From Acinetobacter piscicola (lineage in GTDB: Bacteria > Pseudomonadota > Gammaproteobacteria > Pseudomonadales > Moraxellaceae), in contig NZ_CP048659.1 of the NCBI RefSeq assembly GCF_015218165.1, forward strand, positions 1,178,001 to 1,242,000: a stretch of 64,000 nucleotides of DNA, written 5' to 3'. The notes below the pieces were generated by a model. The model worked only from the letters and a program-made list of their open reading frames with translations. It made no database searches and was not told where the DNA came from. The first letter of the stretch is position 1. Every line of letters starts with the position of its first letter. Below are positions 17,162 through 25,526 of this stretch, piece by piece. The position numbers and the translations under genes are program-made.

Positions 17162-18734
17162 AGACGTAAATTTAGTGTTATTGGTACGTCATTTACATAT
17201 TCAAAATCAGCAACAAGATTTGGTGAAAGATCTGAATTTTGACCTACATGCAGGTGAGACCATTGCCATTGTGGGGGAAAGTGGTTCGGGTAAATCTGTT
17301 AGTAGTTTGGCAATCTTGGGTTTACTGCCTGAATATTTAAAAATTACAGGTGAAGCCAATCTTGAAGGGCAAAATTTACTCAGCATGGATCAAGCGCAAC
17401 TTCGCCAAGTTCGTGGAAAAAAAATTGCCATGATTTTCCAAGAGCCGATGACGGCACTGAATCCTTTGCATCGCGTGGAAAAAATTATTGGTGAGCCTTT
17501 ATTACTGAATGGGATGTCGAAGGCAAAAGTACGTCGCCGTGTGATTGATTTACTGACAGATGTGGGGATGCCAGATCCTGAGGAAAAACTCAGTCGTTAT
17601 CCACATGAGTTGTCAGGTGGGCAACGTCAACGGGTGATGATTGCGGCGGCATTGGCATTAGAACCCGATATTATTATTGCCGATGAGCCCACTACCGCTT
17701 TGGATGTGACTTTACAAGCACAAGTCTTAAATCTCTTGCAATTGTTGATTTTAAATCATGATATGTCGATGATTTTGATTAGCCATGATCTAAATTTGGT
17801 CAAGCGTTATGCCAATCAAGTCATTGTGATGAATAAAGGCAGAGTTGAAGAAAAAGGTGCTGTTCAAGATATTTTTAACCGTCCTAAAGCAGATTATACC
17901 AAGCATTTATTAAACCATGATTTTGGCGCAGCCAATCCTGCACCACCGAATGATCCTGCAAATTTGGTCTTGTCCTTACATCATGTTGGTGTCAAATTCC
18001 CTATCAAACAAGGCTTACTGAATCGGGTAAAAGACTATTTTGTGGCAGTTGAACCTTTAGAGTTACGCTTACATGCGTCTGAGGCGATTGGGATCGTGGG
18101 GGAGAGTGGTTCAGGTAAAACGTCTTTGGCATTAGCTGTGGCGCGTTTGATTGAAAGTGATGGTTTGATTGTCTTATTTAATCAAGATTTAAATAAGCTC
18201 AAAGAGTCAAAATTACGCCCATTACGCGCTGAATTTCAAATGGTTTTTCAAGATCCATTCAGTAGTTTAAATCCACGGATGACCGTCGAGCAGATCATTG
18301 GTGAAGGTTTGGCATTAAAGAAATTGAAAGCGTATGAAATTACCAAGCGCATTGATGAAGCGTTGTTAAAAGTTGAATTACCTGTCGCGTTTAAGCAGCG
18401 TTATCCACATGAATTGTCGGGTGGGCAACGGCAACGTGTCGCATTGGCACGTGCTTTGGTTTTACGTCCCAAACTGATTATTTTTGATGAACCCACCTCG
18501 GCTTTAGACCGCACTACACAACGTGCTATTGTTAAATTGTTACGTCAGTTGCAAGCTGAGTTTCAAATCAGCTATTTATTTATTAGCCATGATTTACAGG
18601 TGGTGAAAGCGTTGTGTCAAAAAGTTTTGGTATTGCGTCATGCACAAGTGATTGAGTTTCAAGACACTGAATCTTTATTTGCCAACCCTAAAACTGACTA
18701 TACCAAGCAATTGATTTCAGCCAGTCAGTATTAA
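17136..18734 (+). CDS. yejF: Peptide ABC transporter ATPase YejF, two nucleotide-binding domains
   Basis: 532-residue double ATPase that powers YejBE. The first half has Walker A GESGSGKSVS, signature ELSGGQRQRVMIA and Walker B DIIIADEPTTALD. The second half repeats this with GESGSGKTSL, ELSGGQRQRVALA and KLIIFDEPTSALD. ATG 17136 is preferred over the upstream in-frame TTG because GGGGAGG (17120-17126) is well placed, 9 nt away. It overlaps yejE by 26 nt. It is the last gene of the mltD-yejABEF run; no clear terminator follows. Confidence 0.95.
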   Translation: MHSIQDVNKDVNLVLLVRHLHIQNQQQDLVKDLNFDLHAGETIAIVGESGSGKSVSSLAILGLLPEYLKITGEANLEGQNLLSMDQAQLRQVRGKKIAMIFQEPMTALNPLHRVEKIIGEPLLLNGMSKAKVRRRVIDLLTDVGMPDPEEKLSRYPHELSGGQRQRVMIAAALALEPDIIIADEPTTALDVTLQAQVLNLLQLLILNHDMSMILISHDLNLVKRYANQVIVMNKGRVEEKGAVQDIFNRPKADYTKHLLNHDFGAANPAPPNDPANLVLSLHHVGVKFPIKQGLLNRVKDYFVAVEPLELRLHASEAIGIVGESGSGKTSLALAVARLIESDGLIVLFNQDLNKLKESKLRPLRAEFQMVFQDPFSSLNPRMTVEQIIGEGLALKKLKAYEITKRIDEALLKVELPVAFKQRYPHELSGGQRQRVALARALVLRPKLIIFDEPTSALDRTTQRAIVKLLRQLQAEFQISYLFISHDLQVVKALCQKVLVLRHAQVIEFQDTESLFANPKTDYTKQLISASQY

Positions 18735-18803
18735 ATAGCGCAGTAGTTAAAGTGGATTTAAGCGGGTTATGCAAATTTGACATGAGATATTGTCAGATTT
18801 TGC

Positions 18804-18831
18804 TTGACCATTTTTTTAAATAATTTAGAGT
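18804..18831 (+). promoter_or_regulatory. Candidate promoter of the OYE-family gene
   Basis: TTGACC (18804-18809) and TAGAGT (18826-18831) with a 16-nt spacer. Initiation near 18838 would favour ATG 18863 as the start of the downstream oxidoreductase over ATG 18848, which would be left with a leader of about 10 nt. Confidence 0.45.
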
Positions 18832-18847
18832 AAATATTCTAAAAATA

Positions 18848-20107
18848 ATGTCGAGAAGTACCATGAGCCATATTGCACAAGCATTTACCATCCGAAATAC
18901 CACCTTTAAAAATCGTATTATTAAAGGTGCAATGAGCGAAGCATTGGCAAACCATGCAGGTCAGCCGAATAAATTACATTTAGGTTTATATGATGCATGG
19001 GGCAAAGGTGGTCTAGGCTGTGCGATCACAGGTAATGTTATGGTGGATTTTCGTGCCAAAAACGAACCCGGTGTTGTGGTCGTGGAAACAGAGCGTGATC
19101 TAGAAAAACTTACAGCATGGGCAAATGTGGGTAAAAAGCATGGCATGGTGCAACTGATCCAGTTGTCACATCCGGGACGTCAATGCCCACGTGGTTTAAA
19201 TAAAGAAACCGTTGCACCTTCTGCAGTGGCATTTAGCCCAACGTTAGCAACGACATTTGGTACGCCACGTGCTTTAGAAGAAAAAGAAATTTTGGATATT
19301 ATCCAACGTTTTGCTGAATCTGCACGCATCTGTGAAAAGGCAGGTTTTGAAGGTGTGCAGCTACATGGCGCACATGGTTATTTGATTAGTCAGTTTTTAT
19401 CGCCACTGACCAATAAGCGTCAGGATCAATGGGGTGGTTCTATTGAAAACCGTTCACGCTTTTTATTGGAAATTTATAAGGCAGTTCGTGCTAAAACCTC
19501 AGAAAATTTCATTGTTTCCGTTAAATTAAATTCGGCAGATTTCCAACGTGGCGGCATCACTGAAGAAGAAGTGATTCATGTCTTTAAAGCCATTGATGCG
19601 GCAGGTATTGACTTAATTGAAGTGTCAGGTGGAACCTACGAGGCACCTGCGATGGCAGGTGCCAAAGCGGATAAGCGTAAGGCGAGTACCATTGCCCGTG
19701 AAGCATATTTTCTCGATTTTGCAGAAAAAATTCGTAAAGAAGTCAAATGTCAACTGATGGTGACGGGTGGTTTCCGTACTGCACAAGGTATGAATGCAGC
19801 CTTGGACAGTGGTGCATGTGAATTTATCGGGATTGCCCGTCCTTTGGCGGTAGAACCTGATGTCAGCAACAGTTTGATCGCAGGGCGTGATGTACGCTAT
19901 GCCGTGGAGCAAATTAAAACGGGTATTCCATTTATTGATAAAATGGCCATTATGGAAATTCTTTGGTATGCAGCGCAGTTTAAGGCGATTGGTGAAGGCA
20001 AACAGCCAAATCCTAAATTATCGCCATTAAAAGTCTTCTTGAACTACGCCAAAAATAATGTCAAAGCTGTGATTCAAGGGCGAGTGAATTCACGTAAATC
20101 AGCTTAA
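18848..20107 (+). CDS. NADH:flavin oxidoreductase, Old Yellow Enzyme family
   Basis: FMN-dependent TIM-barrel oxidoreductase of up to 419 residues. Seen: FKNRIIKGAMSEALA at the N-terminus, the substrate-binding GVQLHGAHGYLISQFLSPL, the OYE signature DQWGGSIENRSRFLLEIYKAV and phosphate-binding LMVTGGFRTAQGMNAAL...CEFIGIARPL. The family reduces activated C=C bonds or nitro groups. The natural substrate is unknown. It lacks the C-terminal Fe-S/FAD part of 2,4-dienoyl-CoA reductase. Start is ATG 18848 or 18863. Its stop shares the bases TTAA with the stop of the converging GST gene. Confidence 0.88.
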   Translation: MSRSTMSHIAQAFTIRNTTFKNRIIKGAMSEALANHAGQPNKLHLGLYDAWGKGGLGCAITGNVMVDFRAKNEPGVVVVETERDLEKLTAWANVGKKHGMVQLIQLSHPGRQCPRGLNKETVAPSAVAFSPTLATTFGTPRALEEKEILDIIQRFAESARICEKAGFEGVQLHGAHGYLISQFLSPLTNKRQDQWGGSIENRSRFLLEIYKAVRAKTSENFIVSVKLNSADFQRGGITEEEVIHVFKAIDAAGIDLIEVSGGTYEAPAMAGAKADKRKASTIAREAYFLDFAEKIRKEVKCQLMVTGGFRTAQGMNAALDSGACEFIGIARPLAVEPDVSNSLIAGRDVRYAVEQIKTGIPFIDKMAIMEILWYAAQFKAIGEGKQPNPKLSPLKVFLNYAKNNVKAVIQGRVNSRKSA

Positions 20108-20805
20108 TGGGCTTTATTCCAATATAACTGAAAATGATCGGCAGACCATTGTCCTTTCGCTTTTGCACGTTGAAAGGCGGGTCTGCTTTCTATTTCTTCC
20201 AGATAGGCATTGATATGCACGTAGTTTTGAAATGTCTGATCCAACTGTGCACAGGCAAATAAGGGAAACCACACTAAAATATCAGCAGCCGAAAAGTATT
20301 CTCCTGCGATCCATGGATGAAGTTTGAGTTGTAGCTCAATCTGCTGCATGTGTTGTTGTAGCGCATTATTTAAATAGCCCTGATCAAAACCATATTTAAA
20401 TACTTTGGCAATAAAACGAATTGGAAATGGCGTATGTTGCACGATTTGTGCAAAAATTTGTTTGAGTGCCACATTTGGCATAAAAGAAGCATCTGCACAA
20501 TTTTTCCAATAATAAAAATCCGCAAGTTGCTTATTTTCTGTCATATGATGCGTGGTGAGCTGCACATACTGTTGGCAAAGAAAATCTACAATGGCAGTAG
20601 TTTCTGCCAATACCAAGGCGGATTGAGAAGGCGGAGCATACACCAAAGTTGGAAATTTTTTGAAGGGATGAGGGTGCTTAGGATAGTCTTGTTCTTGTAG
20701 ATGTTCTGTAAAAGTCACCAGTTCATAGTCAAGATTTAATTCTTCACATAACCAAACGATGCGTTGCGAGCGCGAGTTTTGTAGATGATATAAAGTGATG
20801 TGCAT
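20104..20805 (-). CDS. Glutathione S-transferase family protein
   Basis: 233-residue cytosolic GST. The thioredoxin-like N-terminus starts MHITLYHLQNSRSQRIVWLCEELNLDYELV, with the Ser/Arg region of beta-class-like GSTs. FKKFPTLVY supplies the cis-Pro and LAETTAIVDFL the glutathione-binding acidic/Ser motif. The helical C-terminal domain has WIAGEYFSAADILVWFPL. ATG 20805 fits the family start; the frame is open to a TTG at 20841. It is convergent with the OYE gene with overlapping stop codons and no terminator between them. Substrate unknown. Confidence 0.88.
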   Translation of the reverse strand: MHITLYHLQNSRSQRIVWLCEELNLDYELVTFTEHLQEQDYPKHPHPFKKFPTLVYAPPSQSALVLAETTAIVDFLCQQYVQLTTHHMTENKQLADFYYWKNCADASFMPNVALKQIFAQIVQHTPFPIRFIAKVFKYGFDQGYLNNALQQHMQQIELQLKLHPWIAGEYFSAADILVWFPLFACAQLDQTFQNYVHINAYLEEIESRPAFQRAKAKGQWSADHFQLYWNKAH

Positions 20806-20890
20806 TTGATTGCTACTTTGTAAAATAATGCTTGATGTCAAATTGCGAAACGCAAGGTGATTTTAAAAATAATATGAGTAAATTGAAGTG

Positions 20891-21493
20891 ATGTCTCGAT
20901 TAATTAATACACTATTTTATCTGATTTTAATGCTTAGTTGCAGCGCTGTATACGCCATACCATTACAAACGGGTGATGTGATTTTTCAGACTTCTAAGTC
21001 AGCACAGAGTCAGGTGATTCAATTGGCAACGCATTCACCTTATAGTCATATGGGAATGTTGGTGAATAAAAATGGTCGATTATGGGTGTTGGAAGCAATC
21101 CAACCTGTTCAATATACGCCATTTGAGGCGTGGATACGGCGTGGTGTAGATCAAAAATATGTCGTAAAGCGTTTGATTCAAGGTTTAAACTCAAAACAAC
21201 AAAATGCTTTAATCAAAAATGCAGAACAGTATTTAAATAAACCTTATGATATTTATTTTGAATGGGATGATCGTGCGATTTACTGTTCTGAAATTGTGTG
21301 GAAAGCATATAAAAATGCTTTAGCAATAGAATTAACGCCTTTACAACAATTAAAGAATTTTGATTTAACTAACAGTAAAGTTAAAGCTTTAATGAAGCAA
21401 CGCTATGGTGAGCATATTCCATTGCAAGAAAAAGTCATTAGTCCTAAAGCGTTGTTTGATTCTCGATATTTAAAAACAGTTTATAGTCGATAG
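20891..21493 (+). CDS. YiiX-like permuted papain-fold (NlpC/P60-type) hydrolase
   Basis: 200-residue protein with a signal peptide ending near AVYAIP. LQTGDVIFQTSKSAQSQVIQLATHSPYSHMGMLV holds the catalytic His, and DRAIYCSEIVWKAY holds the catalytic Cys after it. This permuted His-then-Cys order is that of YiiX/YebB and LRAT-like NlpC/P60 enzymes, whose substrates may be peptide or lipid amides. Likely periplasmic. ATG 20891 is favoured over GTG 20888. It ends at a strong hairpin shared with tRNA-Glu. Confidence 0.8.
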   Translation: MSRLINTLFYLILMLSCSAVYAIPLQTGDVIFQTSKSAQSQVIQLATHSPYSHMGMLVNKNGRLWVLEAIQPVQYTPFEAWIRRGVDQKYVVKRLIQGLNSKQQNALIKNAEQYLNKPYDIYFEWDDRAIYCSEIVWKAYKNALAIELTPLQQLKNFDLTNSKVKALMKQRYGEHIPLQEKVISPKALFDSRYLKTVYSR

Positions 21494-21498
21494 GCATA

Positions 21499-21530
21499 AA
21501 AAAACCTGAGTCATGATGCTCAGGTTTTTT
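21499..21530. terminator. Bidirectional terminator, YiiX-like gene / tRNA-Glu
   Basis: AAAAAACCTGAG (21499-21510) pairs perfectly with CTCAGGTTTTTT (21519-21530), loop TCATGATG. It terminates the plus-strand gene and the minus-strand tRNA transcript. Confidence 0.85.
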
Positions 21531-21556
21531 ATAAGAATGTAAAACATTCTAGAATT

Positions 21557-21632
21557 TGGCGACCCTACGGGGATTCGAACCCCGGTTACCGCCGTGAAAG
21601 GGCGATGTCCTAGGCCTCTAGACGATAGGGTC
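21557..21632 (-). tRNA. tRNA-Glu (anticodon TTC)
   Basis: 76 nt including encoded CCA. The acceptor stem GACCCTA pairs with TAGGGTC, the anticodon loop is CTTTCAC (anticodon TTC), and the T arm GGGG-TTCGAAT-CCCC is canonical. Discriminator base G. It is a single tRNA gene with its own near-consensus promoter and a terminator 27 nt beyond. Confidence 0.97.
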
Positions 21633-21648
21633 GTTGTGAGGTGTCGCT

Positions 21649-21677
21649 ATAATAGGGATAACCCTGGTGCTTGTCAA
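21649..21677 (-). promoter_or_regulatory. Promoter of tRNA-Glu
   Basis: On the minus strand, TTGACA (21677-21672) is perfect for the -35 box and TATTAT (21654-21649) matches 5 of 6 at -10, with an optimal 17-nt spacer. A GC-rich discriminator (GCGACACC) follows, as expected for a stringently controlled stable-RNA promoter. Confidence 0.85.
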
Positions 21678-21804
21678 AGGGTGTAATGGAAAAATATATT
21701 TAAATGATTATTTAATCGACATTTAATAAGAAGCATGTTTAATTTTGAATCATAAACAAGAAAAAGGTGAATATTGCAGAGAATATTCACCTAAAAATTT
21801 AGCG

Positions 21805-23241
21805 TTATGATGCTTTCTTATTGTGATACAGCCAATAATAACTAGCATAACATGCAGCCATAAACAGTAAACAACCAATGAAGCCCGATAACATTTCAGG
21901 GTCAGCAGCCATACTTAAACCTGTGATGGTACAGGTGATAAAACCTAAAATGGGCACAAGTGGATACCACGGTGTTCTAAATTTTAATTCAGCCAAGGTA
22001 CGCCCCTGTTTTAGCCAATTTCTACGGAAATTAAACTGACTCCAACAGATACTCATCCATACGATGACCATGGTAAAAGCAGCAACACCCAATAAATTTT
22101 TGAAAATAAAATCAGCACCAAACTGTTCGGAAAGTAAGCCAGGTAAACCACCGATCATGGTCACCAAAATTGCAATAACAGGTGTACCAGACTTGGTCAG
22201 TTTAGAGAATATTTTCGGTAATTGTTTTTGTACTGACAATGCCCACATCATACGAGAGGCAGCATATAAACCTGAGTTGGCAGTTGAAAGCAAGGCAGTG
22301 ATAATCACAAAACGCATGATATCTTCAGCGTACGGGATCCCAATATGATTAAAGACAGTTACAAAGGGGCTGCTACTTAAACCATCACCATGTCCAGCAT
22401 TTAAACCTGCATCTTGATAAGGCAATAATGAGCTGATGACAATAATGGTACCAACGAAGAAAATCATCAAACGCCATACAGCAGCATGAATGGCTTTCGG
22501 TACATTTTTCTCAGGATTTTCAGTTTCGCCTGCGGCAATCCCGATCATTTCAGTGCCATTGAAGGCAAAATTTACAATCAGCATTGTGGCAAAAATGGGA
22601 AATAAACCGTTTGGTAGCCAACCATGTTCAGTTAAATTACTGAATAATGGCGCCGACTCATAACCTGCAAAAGAAATAAACCCAAAGATTGCGGCTAAGC
22701 CCACCAAAATGAAAATCGCAACAGTGGCAACTTTAATAAATGACAACCAAAATTCCGATTCGGCAAAAAATCGTGTTGAGTATAAGTTTGAAAATAGAAC
22801 GCCAAAAATAAAAATGAGTGTCCAAATCCAAATCGAGATGCTTGGAAACCATTCTTGCATGAGTAGCGCAGCAGCGGTGAATTCGGTACCGAGTGTTGCT
22901 GACCAACCGAGCCAATACATCCAAGAAACCATATAACCCGTACCAGGACCAATATTATTGGCAGCAAAAGCACCAAATGAACCTGTAACAGGCTGGTTAA
23001 CGGCTAATTCTCCTAAACATAACATGACCATGTAGGCAATCAGGCCACCAATGATGTACGAAATAACAGCACCAAGCGGGCCCGCTTGTTGAATCACAGA
23101 ACCAGAACTTAAAAATAGACCTGTACCAATCGCACCGCCGAGTGACAACATAATGAGGTGACGGCGAGACATGGCTCTTTTTAAAGAAATCGGTTGTCCT
23201 TCAGCATGCGGTTGCTGAGGATCAGAGGCAGGAGATGACAT
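21805..23241 (-). CDS. Amino acid permease, APC superfamily, MmuP-like
   Basis: 478-residue transporter with about 12 TM segments. It opens with the APC signature RRHLIMLSLGGAIGTGLFLSSG. STRFFAESEFWLSFIKV, VNFAFNGTEMIGIAAGETENP and PWYPLVPILGF are all very close to the E. coli S-methylmethionine permease MmuP as I recall it. No S-methylmethionine:homocysteine methyltransferase gene is adjacent, so the substrate stays open. Single gene with a 276-bp AT-rich upstream region. Confidence 0.88.
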   Translation of the reverse strand: MSSPASDPQQPHAEGQPISLKRAMSRRHLIMLSLGGAIGTGLFLSSGSVIQQAGPLGAVISYIIGGLIAYMVMLCLGELAVNQPVTGSFGAFAANNIGPGTGYMVSWMYWLGWSATLGTEFTAAALLMQEWFPSISIWIWTLIFIFGVLFSNLYSTRFFAESEFWLSFIKVATVAIFILVGLAAIFGFISFAGYESAPLFSNLTEHGWLPNGLFPIFATMLIVNFAFNGTEMIGIAAGETENPEKNVPKAIHAAVWRLMIFFVGTIIVISSLLPYQDAGLNAGHGDGLSSSPFVTVFNHIGIPYAEDIMRFVIITALLSTANSGLYAASRMMWALSVQKQLPKIFSKLTKSGTPVIAILVTMIGGLPGLLSEQFGADFIFKNLLGVAAFTMVIVWMSICWSQFNFRRNWLKQGRTLAELKFRTPWYPLVPILGFITCTITGLSMAADPEMLSGFIGCLLFMAACYASYYWLYHNKKAS

Positions 23242-23517
23242 AATGAATGTAACGTTAGATTTTTAAAAATGTATTTTAGGATAAAATGTGAAAATTCACA
23301 AAACATGAACATGTAAAGTACCTGAGAAATTAGTCTAAGTGTCTTTTTATGTATAGAAAATAAGGTTTTTTCTTAGTGAGGAGTGAGTTTATTTTCACAA
23401 TATGAGAATGTTGTGCAATGTATGCTTGGAAATAAATCTGAAAAAAGCCTATTGTCATCATAATTCTCTAGCAAAGTTTTGCTACAATCCATGTAATGCT
23501 ATTCAGAGAGATGTTTT

Positions 23518-23991
23518 GTGCTGCCATTTAAACTTTGGGTCGATGCCGATGCCTTACCAAAAATATTGCGTGAAGTGATCATTCGTGCTTCGGATCGTTA
23601 TCAACTTGAAGTCACTTTTGTTGCTAATCAACCTGTTGGAATTACACCTTCTGTACGCATCAACTCGATTCAAGCACTCAGTGGTGCTGACCAAGCTGAC
23701 CAAGAAATCGTAGATCGTATGCAAGCGAATGATATTGTCATTACCCAAGATATTCCACTTGCGGCACAAGTGATTGAAAAGGGAGGAATCGCAATTCATC
23801 CACGTGGTGAGGTCTATACCGATGCAAATGTCAAAGCACGCCTACATTTACGTGATTTTATGGATACTTTACGTGGAGCAGGGGTACAAACAGGTGGACC
23901 ACCCCCTATTTCTGAACGCGATAAGCGTGAATTTTCAAGTAGTTTAGATCAAACCATTTTAAAGCAAAAACGTAAAACCGCAGCGCAATAG
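23518..23991 (+). CDS. yaiI: YaiI/YqxD family protein (UPF0178)
   Basis: 157-residue protein of the NYN/PIN-like UPF0178 family. Conserved pieces seen are [35 protein letters not shown] and [16 protein letters not shown]. Acidic residues D9, D11 and D77 fit a metal site, but no function is established. The start is GTG 23518. An extended -10 (TGCTACAAT, 23480-23488) lies upstream. The DMT exporter follows after 12 nt. Confidence 0.9.
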   Translation: MLPFKLWVDADALPKILREVIIRASDRYQLEVTFVANQPVGITPSVRINSIQALSGADQADQEIVDRMQANDIVITQDIPLAAQVIEKGGIAIHPRGEVYTDANVKARLHLRDFMDTLRGAGVQTGGPPPISERDKREFSSSLDQTILKQKRKTAAQ

Positions 23992-24003
23992 CAGGACAGT
24001 TCG

Positions 24004-24918
24004 ATGCCATCGAAAAACAATATCATGATGACCTATATTTTGTTGGTCTTCATTTGGGCGAGTACACCTTTAGCAATTGTGTGGAGTGTGCAAGACATTC
24101 ACCTGATGTGGGCTTTAGTGATCCGCTTTTTGATTGCTTTGCCGATCGCCGTTTTGTTGTTGCTGGTTTTAAAAATCAAATTTCCTGTAAACAAAATTGC
24201 CTTACATAGTTATTTTGCAGGGTCATTTAGTTTAATCGGTTCACAAATTTTTACCTATGCGGCAACCAGTTATTTAAGCTCAGGCATTATTGCTTTGATG
24301 TTTGGTTTAGCCCCCATTATGGCGGGTTTGATCGGACGTTTTGGTTTTCAACAAAAATTACAGACATTGCAATGGATAGGTATGTGTGTTTCGGTCTGTG
24401 GTTTAGCAATTATTTGTACCAGTGGTGGAGCAGAGCAGCGTGTGCACCCGATCGGTATTGCTTTGATGTTAATGAGTGTTTTTACTTATGCATTGTCGAT
24501 CTTTTGGGTCAAAAAAGTGAATGCAACGGTTGAGCCGATGGCACAAGCAACAGGTTCAATTTTAATCTCTACGCTTATGGCACTTTGTATTGTACCGTTT
24601 ATTTGGCAATATGCACCTGACCACATTCCTGAGGCAAAATCTTTATTTGCATTATTGTATACAGTGATTATGGCATCTTTGATTGCCATGTTTTGTTATT
24701 TCAAATTGGTACAAAATATCAAAGCTACTACATTGTCATTAACGACCGTGATGACCCCAATGCTAGCAATGTTATTTGGTGCACTTTTGAATAATGAAAG
24801 TTTATCCTTCATGATATTTGTCGGTGCAAGTGTATTGTTATTTGGTCTGTTCTTGTACTTTTTCAAAGATTTAAAAGCAAGTCGTGAGCTTGCTCATAAA
24901 ATTAAATCTTCATCATAA
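24004..24918 (+). CDS. EamA/DMT superfamily transporter
   Basis: 304-residue inner-membrane protein with ten predicted TM segments in two EamA repeats. The first begins MMTYILLVFIWASTPLAIVW; the second starts at PIGIALMLMSVFTYALSIFW and ends FVGASVLLFGLFLYFF. Drug/metabolite exporter family with unknown substrate. It lies 12 nt behind yaiI and converges with the PilZ gene across a 12-nt gap without a visible terminator. Confidence 0.9.
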   Translation: MPSKNNIMMTYILLVFIWASTPLAIVWSVQDIHLMWALVIRFLIALPIAVLLLLVLKIKFPVNKIALHSYFAGSFSLIGSQIFTYAATSYLSSGIIALMFGLAPIMAGLIGRFGFQQKLQTLQWIGMCVSVCGLAIICTSGGAEQRVHPIGIALMLMSVFTYALSIFWVKKVNATVEPMAQATGSILISTLMALCIVPFIWQYAPDHIPEAKSLFALLYTVIMASLIAMFCYFKLVQNIKATTLSLTTVMTPMLAMLFGALLNNESLSFMIFVGASVLLFGLFLYFFKDLKASRELAHKIKSSS

Positions 24919-24930
24919 ATATGTATATTG

Positions 24931-25503
24931 TTATGCAGACATACATGATTTAACACATTCTGCGAGTTTGACTCTATCTTGGGGGTGCAATGTTACGAAA
25001 TATGCACCAATTCGATAATCCTCTTGCTCGTCAGAAATACGCTCTGAGTAAGCAATTTGTGCCGTTGCTGCAATATGAAAGAAGTTTTCAGCATGGCTTA
25101 AAGTCACATGAATATACGTGCCTTCATTGATATTTTGTTTGCTAAAAAAGCTAAAACCACTCTCTGAAAAATTCACATTTTGTGGTGTTGGTAACATGGT
25201 TTGTACAATTGAATCATACAGAGAGCCTGTAATGAGGTTTAATTTTTGGTTGAATAAGGATAAGATTCGAGCAATTTGTTGATCTTTTTCATTTAATTGG
25301 TCTAATTCGTATTGAAGTGCATGATCAAATTGATCTAATTCTGCAAGTAGTAGAAAATAGCGCGGCAATACAAAATTTGGATCGTATGGATCGTTAAGGG
25401 CGACATCGTCAGAAATGATCTGATAATTGATTCTTAAGGCAGCATCGATTCGAGACATCACGCGACGCTCATTGGCTTCAGTTTGATGCTGTAACGTTTC
25501 CAT
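24931..25503 (-). CDS. PilZ domain-containing protein (putative c-di-GMP receptor)
   Basis: 190-residue cytoplasmic protein. An Arg-containing stretch ANERRVMSRIDAALRINY precedes a helical insert rich in Gln, Asp and Leu at about residues 45-95. A C-terminal beta-barrel follows, with NVNFSESGFSFF, the place of the D/NxSxxG motif. RxxxR plus NxSxxG is the c-di-GMP-binding signature of PilZ. Effector target unknown; a motility or pilus role is possible. ATG 25503 has GAGGTG upstream. Only 23 nt separate it from the divergent lolC gene. Confidence 0.78.
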   Translation of the reverse strand: METLQHQTEANERRVMSRIDAALRINYQIISDDVALNDPYDPNFVLPRYFLLLAELDQFDHALQYELDQLNEKDQQIARILSLFNQKLNLITGSLYDSIVQTMLPTPQNVNFSESGFSFFSKQNINEGTYIHVTLSHAENFFHIAATAQIAYSERISDEQEDYRIGAYFVTLHPQDRVKLAECVKSCMSA

Positions 25504-25526
25504 AAAACACCTCGGACTTTGATGGT

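Noticed and set aside
21805..23241. Naming the permease mmuP or lysP
   Set aside because: Motifs are closest to MmuP, but without a neighbouring mmuM and without a similarity search the substrate is not secure.
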